This document shows, piece by piece, positions 5,475-5,539 of a DNA stretch of 5,539 nucleotides. Position numbers and translations under genes: made by a program. The notes under the pieces were generated by a model. That model was not told the DNA's origin. It worked only from the letters and a program-made list of their open reading frames with translations, and did no database searches. The first letter of the stretch is position 1. Every line of letters starts with the position of its first letter. This DNA comes from Deltaproteobacteria bacterium (GTDB lineage Bacteria; Desulfobacterota; JAENJC01): the NCBI GenBank assembly GCA_016208525.1, contig JACQYJ010000074.1, forward strand, positions 1-5,539, given 5' to 3'.

Positions 5475-5539
5475 TGGAATAACCCCTCAACTCGCTGTGA
5501 CTCTAACTAAAGTCGTTAATAAATCAAATTAAAAACCTG
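5475..5539. other. Upstream region of the MNT gene, no clear element
   Basis: This 65-base stretch holds the GAGGGG ribosome binding site at 5483-5488 for the GTG start and then an AT-rich part (5505-5539) where a promoter could lie. No convincing -35/-10 pair could be picked out by eye. Confidence 0.4.

Noticed and set aside
5490..5539. Sigma-70 promoter for the MNT gene at 5474
   Set aside because: TTGATT and AT-rich hexamers are present, but the best spacing is about 15 bp with a poor -10, so it cannot be told from general AT-richness.

Overview
All genes in this 5.5 kb window lie on the minus strand, so the reading order runs from high to low coordinates. The window suggests a Gram-negative-type bacterium. 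It has an HslVU protease, an exported protein with a type I signal peptide, and a lipoprotein with a good lipobox. Base composition is moderate, and the HslV N-terminus has the FHG-TT layout also found in Thermotoga. Desulfobacterota or Nitrospirota would fit, but this is an impression and not a placement.

Layout in transcription order. (1) 5474-5018: a small nucleotidyltransferase (MNT) followed by a HEPN gene that stops after about 50 codons. A short REP-like hairpin (4998-5014) lies just past its stop. (2) 4975-1880: a tightly packed four-gene cluster. It encodes a caspase-family lipoprotein with an intact His/Cys dyad, a second and different MNT protein, a complete HEPN protein, and a secreted DUF4384 protein. 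The spacing is 23 bp, then TAATG overlap, then ATGA overlap, so one polycistronic, translationally coupled unit is likely. (3) 1879-1765: a spacer with a long imperfect inverted repeat of the TTCGACA/TGTCGAA type and a 20-bp near-palindrome. (4) hslV (1764-1216), then a spacer filled by two opposed arrays of 7-bp repeats, then hslU (1103 to the window edge, C-terminus cut off).

HslV and HslU form a housekeeping two-component ATP-dependent protease and are ordinary apart from their spacers. The accessory part is more interesting. A cell-envelope caspase-like protease and a DUF4384 protein are a plausible pair, and here an MNT-HEPN pair, normally a toxin-antitoxin or defence module, sits between them and is coupled to the DUF4384 start. 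A second MNT-HEPN module directly upstream has lost most of its HEPN partner. Whether the four genes form one stress or defence system, or result from a module inserted into an older caspase/DUF4384 operon, cannot be settled from this window. The caspase gene itself shows a base-composition break between its N-terminal domain and its protease domain, which suggests a mosaic origin.
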